From CAYWRZ01 sp964460845 (lineage in GTDB: Bacteria; Bacteroidota; Bacteroidia; Flavobacteriales_D; UBA2798), in the NCBI GenBank assembly GCA_964460845.1, contig CAYWRZ010000005.1, positions 1-64,000 of the forward strand: a stretch of DNA of 64,000 nucleotides, read 5' to 3'. The notes below the pieces were generated by a model. It saw nothing but the letters and a program-made list of their open reading frames with translations, was not told the origin of the DNA and made no database searches. Shown here piece after piece: positions 61,501 to 64,000 of this stretch (the stretch's first letter is position 1; each line of letters starts with the position of its first letter). A program made the translations under genes and the position numbers.

Positions 61501-64000
61501 AATAATTCAACGGTTGCTGCTCCGCATGCTGCGCAAAACGCAAACGGGCTATATCGTCGTACCAGTAATGCGTGGTGCCTCCATCGGGAGTAGTTTGCTT
61601 ACGCACATTGTCCAAGCTGTTATGCGCATACAGCGAACGGTACGTATGTGCAGGTTCGGTAGTACGATCGTAACGGCCACCCGGGAATGCCGCGCTGCCC
61701 AGTATATCCACCCCTTTGGGCGGTACCGTCTGTACCAGATTACCCGCCTGATCGTAATAATACAGCGTGTAATGGTACTCCCGCAGATCGTAAGTAACGG
61801 TATAAGTTTCCTTCAGCTTCTGATAACACTGTGCCTGGTAGCTTTGCAAAATTTGCGAACGCAAACTGTCTAACAAGGCATTGTAATGCTGCTCAGCCTG
61901 ATGCGCTGCAAAATCGTACAGCGAAGCGATACAATCCTGACGCAGGCTGTCTTCGTTAAAAGCAGGCTGCCAGATAAAATCATCCGAGAGCCCCGTAGGT
62001 ACGCAGTAGGTCTCTTTAAAGCTCACACTCGGACAGTTACTCAAACGACGGAAAATATAAGCTCTGATTATCGTACCGTCGAGCAGCGTAGCCTCTATAC
62101 GAATATCGGTAGGATACCTGCCACTCACCGCAAAAGGAGCCGCTTCTACCACAGGATTGGAAATACGCAGCAGCTCATGAGGGTCAATCAGCGTAAAGCT
62201 GTCGGCGTACAACATCGACACGCAGCCCTCGCCTGGGTGACCCGAGCCGCAAGGACCGGCAAGCGTAAAGCCATCATATCCCCAGTACACCGCCACTGGC
62301 AAGCCCGCACAACGCTCCAGCGCATGCCCCGTAGGCACCGCATAACACACCGTACCCGGCCCTGTGGGCTTATTGGTCAATACATAGTCATTGATAAAAT
62401 CAAACATCAGCTCGGTACAGGGCGCCACATTGTCCACCTGCACCTCTTCGCAAGAAGGATAAGGACCGGTAACCGCAAGCGAATCTAAGGTACAACCTGC
62501 ATCAAAGCTGTCTAACAAATCAGACAAAGCTTCCCACTCCGGGGTCTGCGGTGCACCCGAAATAATCAGCCCGTAGGGGTTCTCAAACCCGCATACCGAA
62601 TAGCAGTAGTTTTCCAATGCCAAACGCAAATCAAGGCTATCCTGCACAGGCAGCAAGGTATCAAAACACGTCGCATACAACTGGTTGATCCAGGTTTGCA
62701 CATTGGCCTCGCAGGTCACCACGCAGTTTACCGTCTGCTGAATATTCTGGTTAATCTGATTGACCACACTGATAGAATCAGGTCCAATCACCGGTTCTTC
62801 GACCACCTCGTAGCCGTCGCTGTAATACATACAGCCATTGCTCAGCTTGTATTGCCGCAAGCTCTGCTGCTTCACATACTGGTAAGCACCGTAAAACAGC
62901 TGCCAGCGCGTAGTATCCGTATCCAGTCCCACATACATACAGGGTATATTCGTAGGATCGGTGTATTGCTGCAGACTCCAGCTTACCGAACCGCCTCCGC
63001 AGGGCGGAGTTCCGCTATGATAAGTCGTTACGCCCGACGACAGGCTCACATCATACACCGTACCCACCAACGGATCCTTATTCGGCGTAGTCAAGGGATT
63101 GAAATAGCCCGTGCTTACCGCACGTGTCCAGGTACCTGTGCCTGCCATATTATAATCGTAACGCTGGCTGCCCTTATTTTTTAAATCCACACATATCGTA
63201 TAATGGCAATACTCCCGGTGATACTGCACATAATATCCGGCATACTCCTCACGCCAGCTCTCGCGAAGCGTATCCACATCGGCATAAGCCGTACCAAATT
63301 CCGTATTAAGTCCGGTACGCCGCGCTTCCAGAAACGCATCGTCGAGATAAAATCTACCATCGGGCGCATTTACCTGCGCGGTAAGATTTTGCAACAAGCC
63401 TGCACATTCATCAAAAAGCTCAGGATCGGCCACGCCCAGCGAATCTATCGAACAATAAATGGATACATACGCTGCTACGCTGTCCGCAAACAGTGTAGGG
63501 TTAGCCGTCTCTAACGTAGGGTAACGCTCACGCACCCAACTGCGCGCATGCTGTTCGCAGGTAATGTCACACACGGTGGTATCCAGCTCCGAAAGGTAGG
63601 TCTGGTACAGCGAATCGTACGTAATGCCAAGCTCCTCTAACACGTCCGAAAGCTGCCCTTCTACATTGTCGTTCACTATACGCAGGCTCTTGGTCACGGT
63701 ATAGCTGCCTATATCCTGCAGCATTACAGACACATCGAATCCCGAGCTCGAAGGCACATACGTATCCGAAGCGCAATTGGCAGAAGAAGGGTTCTGAAAG
63801 CTGCGATGAATCACGTCCACTCTATCCCACACATCCATTAGGGACACGCGGGCGCCCTGCGGATCGGTAATGAAAAACTCCAGCTCGTAACGGCAATCCA
63901 GACACACTACGGGTGTACGACCCGCCACTTCAAGACCAAACACCGCTCCTTCAAGGTCGTACTTGAACCGATATACGGTCTGAGGCACCGCATTTAAAAA
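58598..64000 (-). CDS. Large Rhs/YD-repeat protein with tip CT1 (5' end beyond window)
   Basis: At least 1800 residues; the frame is open to the window's right edge, so the true start and export signal are outside. Visible order: Cys-rich region of unknown fold (to about residue 760; DTTVCDITCEQHARSW), a DUF6443-like YD region (YYYDQAGNLVQTVPPKGVDI), many YD repeats (FSYDANGNITALMRNG; YDAIGNLIKDEAEE) and the Rhs core end (YDSRLGRRWNIDPVVKPHES, PVMFIDPNG). After DPNG, at about residue 1530, comes a 265-residue tip CT1 rich in Tyr/Trp/Asp, not recognised. The core forms a hollow shell holding the tip in related proteins. The tip is AT-rich relative to the core, as in horizontally exchanged toxin tips. 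Confidence 0.88.
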   Translation of the reverse strand, partial: FLNAVPQTVYRFKYDLEGAVFGLEVAGRTPVVCLDCRYELEFFITDPQGARVSLMDVWDRVDVIHRSFQNPSSANCASDTYVPSSSGFDVSVMLQDIGSYTVTKSLRIVNDNVEGQLSDVLEELGITYDSLYQTYLSELDTTVCDITCEQHARSWVRERYPTLETANPTLFADSVAAYVSIYCSIDSLGVADPELFDECAGLLQNLTAQVNAPDGRFYLDDAFLEARRTGLNTEFGTAYADVDTLRESWREEYAGYYVQYHREYCHYTICVDLKNKGSQRYDYNMAGTGTWTRAVSTGYFNPLTTPNKDPLVGTVYDVSLSSGVTTYHSGTPPCGGGSVSWSLQQYTDPTNIPCMYVGLDTDTTRWQLFYGAYQYVKQQSLRQYKLSNGCMYYSDGYEVVEEPVIGPDSISVVNQINQNIQQTVNCVVTCEANVQTWINQLYATCFDTLLPVQDSLDLRLALENYCYSVCGFENPYGLIISGAPQTPEWEALSDLLDSFDAGCTLDSLAVTGPYPSCEEVQVDNVAPCTELMFDFINDYVLTNKPTGPGTVCYAVPTGHALERCAGLPVAVYWGYDGFTLAGPCGSGHPGEGCVSMLYADSFTLIDPHELLRISNPVVEAAPFAVSGRYPTDIRIEATLLDGTIIRAYIFRRLSNCPSVSFKETYCVPTGLSDDFIWQPAFNEDSLRQDCIASLYDFAAHQAEQHYNALLDSLRSQILQSYQAQCYQKLKETYTVTYDLREYHYTLYYYDQAGNLVQTVPPKGVDILGSAAFPGGRYDRTTEPAHTYRSLYAHNSLDNVRKQTTPDGGTTHYWYDDIARLRFAQHAEQQPLNYFSYTKYDDLSRPVEVGESGLSPTGGCQSYPNIGAIDINDNSLPAYGWEVSRTLYDQVFSHTVDTSFTGGQQNLRNKVSGVTMENAHTRGTCTQNAQVSKVLGTYYSYDEHGNVKELLQHNGLLEELGQGFKRTVYDYDLITGNVNQVSYQAGQYDAFYHRYSYDADNRLTLAESSRNGELWEQEAKYFYYLHGPLARMETGHDKVQGQDYAYTLQGWLKGMNANRLDPSKEMGKDGTSGLNTYLAGDAYGFSLGYYGEDYKAIGSNGNEFLTDIGTVNSNVPGLELFNGNIRHMGVALSDVDNASLPQQAYLYRYDQLNRIKEMNAWKTATTYSSAVNNNDYQEQFSYDANGNITALMRNGITGVQQAMDNLSYHYTVGTNKLDHVTDAVVSSPYTDDIESQGAGNYDYDAIGNLIKDEAEEIETIEWTPSGKVKRIKRQRRSSLPDMEFWYDAMGQRTVKVVKPRPFGNLSDQSQWEYTHYVRDAQGNVLSVYSQTYVASMVHEGLYESHLKLAEQHVYGSSRIGMSTQETEKVSTFNAVPSSIAGETYLISRNTYSLPDYSAPYLSTGKTERKVGHKRYELTNHLGNVMVTVSDLKLSSSDTTVTYYLPQVISYTDYYAFGSQQPGRYGNTGGYRYGFNGQERDNEIAGEGNSYTAEYWQYDSRLGRRWNIDPVVKPHESPYATFANNPVMFIDPNGNNAKEYKTKEDYLKENPNGKLDGTDGHWLTSDRESNTSVWDRANEYNLRNSKKDQYQAFEQVRDLYYWIDKQIEKQGHDIRWADGAYHLVSKLSLGHYLNMVAPAEQGSFMGLLKELNVAIADFAIEKFGKLLYHESKIYKGEDAYIWDRDLVVIEQRDIAAPVYRRYEYTSALKALEGISYSNAGMFIGIPNFRMFRPSGPIDIVSDWQLRVDIPMLMLYPTFHTPISITGDRFLNNKGKLNSRYLRYMKEFTVPDYNFFTYLIYNR

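Overview
The window looks like a chromosomal segment of a Bacteroidota bacterium (Cytophagia/Saprospiria-like; I cannot fix the genus). Clues are a protease with a type IX secretion (T9SS) sorting tail, gliding-type GldF/GldG proteins, a TonB receptor with a carboxypeptidase-regulatory N-terminus, many -7 promoter boxes of the form TAnnTTTG, weak Shine-Dalgarno signals, and a long Rhs/YD-repeat protein.

Layout. (1) 61-3351, minus: thrS-infC-rpmI-rplT with a clear terminator. (2) 3.4-9.1 kb: tamB (minus) and tsaD (plus), with face-to-face promoters. (3) 9.2-12.3 kb, plus: a split YeeE/YedE sulfur transporter, then a coupled trio (SnoaL-like, GNAT, nitrilase-like) ending in a terminator. (4) 12.3-20.5 kb, minus: a 2047-residue alpha-2-macroglobulin, then a methyltransferase/FAD-oxidoreductase pair. 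(5) 20.5-28.2 kb: oxidative-stress and secretion genes, namely sodA, a GAF-PP2C phosphatase, oxyR divergent from ahpC-ahpD with an OxyR-type palindrome between them, and a T9SS-exported trypsin-like protease. (6) 28.3-35.4 kb, minus: a GIY-YIG protein, a five-gene operon (ureohydrolase, serine hydrolase, metal-chelate ABC importer) and a response regulator. (7) 35.6-49.7 kb: TonB receptor, two exported proteins, lysA, an ACT-like protein, a GldF-GldG fusion with its DUF4340 partner, dnaN, a rhomboid protease and a lipoprotein.

(8) 49.8-64.0 kb, minus, is accessory and AT-rich in many tips. Reading leftwards from the right edge there is a large Rhs gene with tip CT1, a lipoprotein, a 174-bp junction repeat, an orphan Rhs core with tip CT2 and an overlapping small gene, a terminator repeat, an IS1-like transposase, a truncated core with tip CT3, a second copy of the junction repeat, an IS3-family remnant, two toxin-tail remnants each overlapping a small membrane-protein gene, and further copies of the terminator repeat. 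I read it as an array of displaced toxin-tip/immunity modules that decay with distance from the parent gene. A tract of about 527 bp with no mismatch between parent and orphan core points to recent gene conversion. This array is the most interesting part of the window.

I saw no tRNA, rRNA or CRISPR array. All assignments come from reading the sequence; no database search was run.
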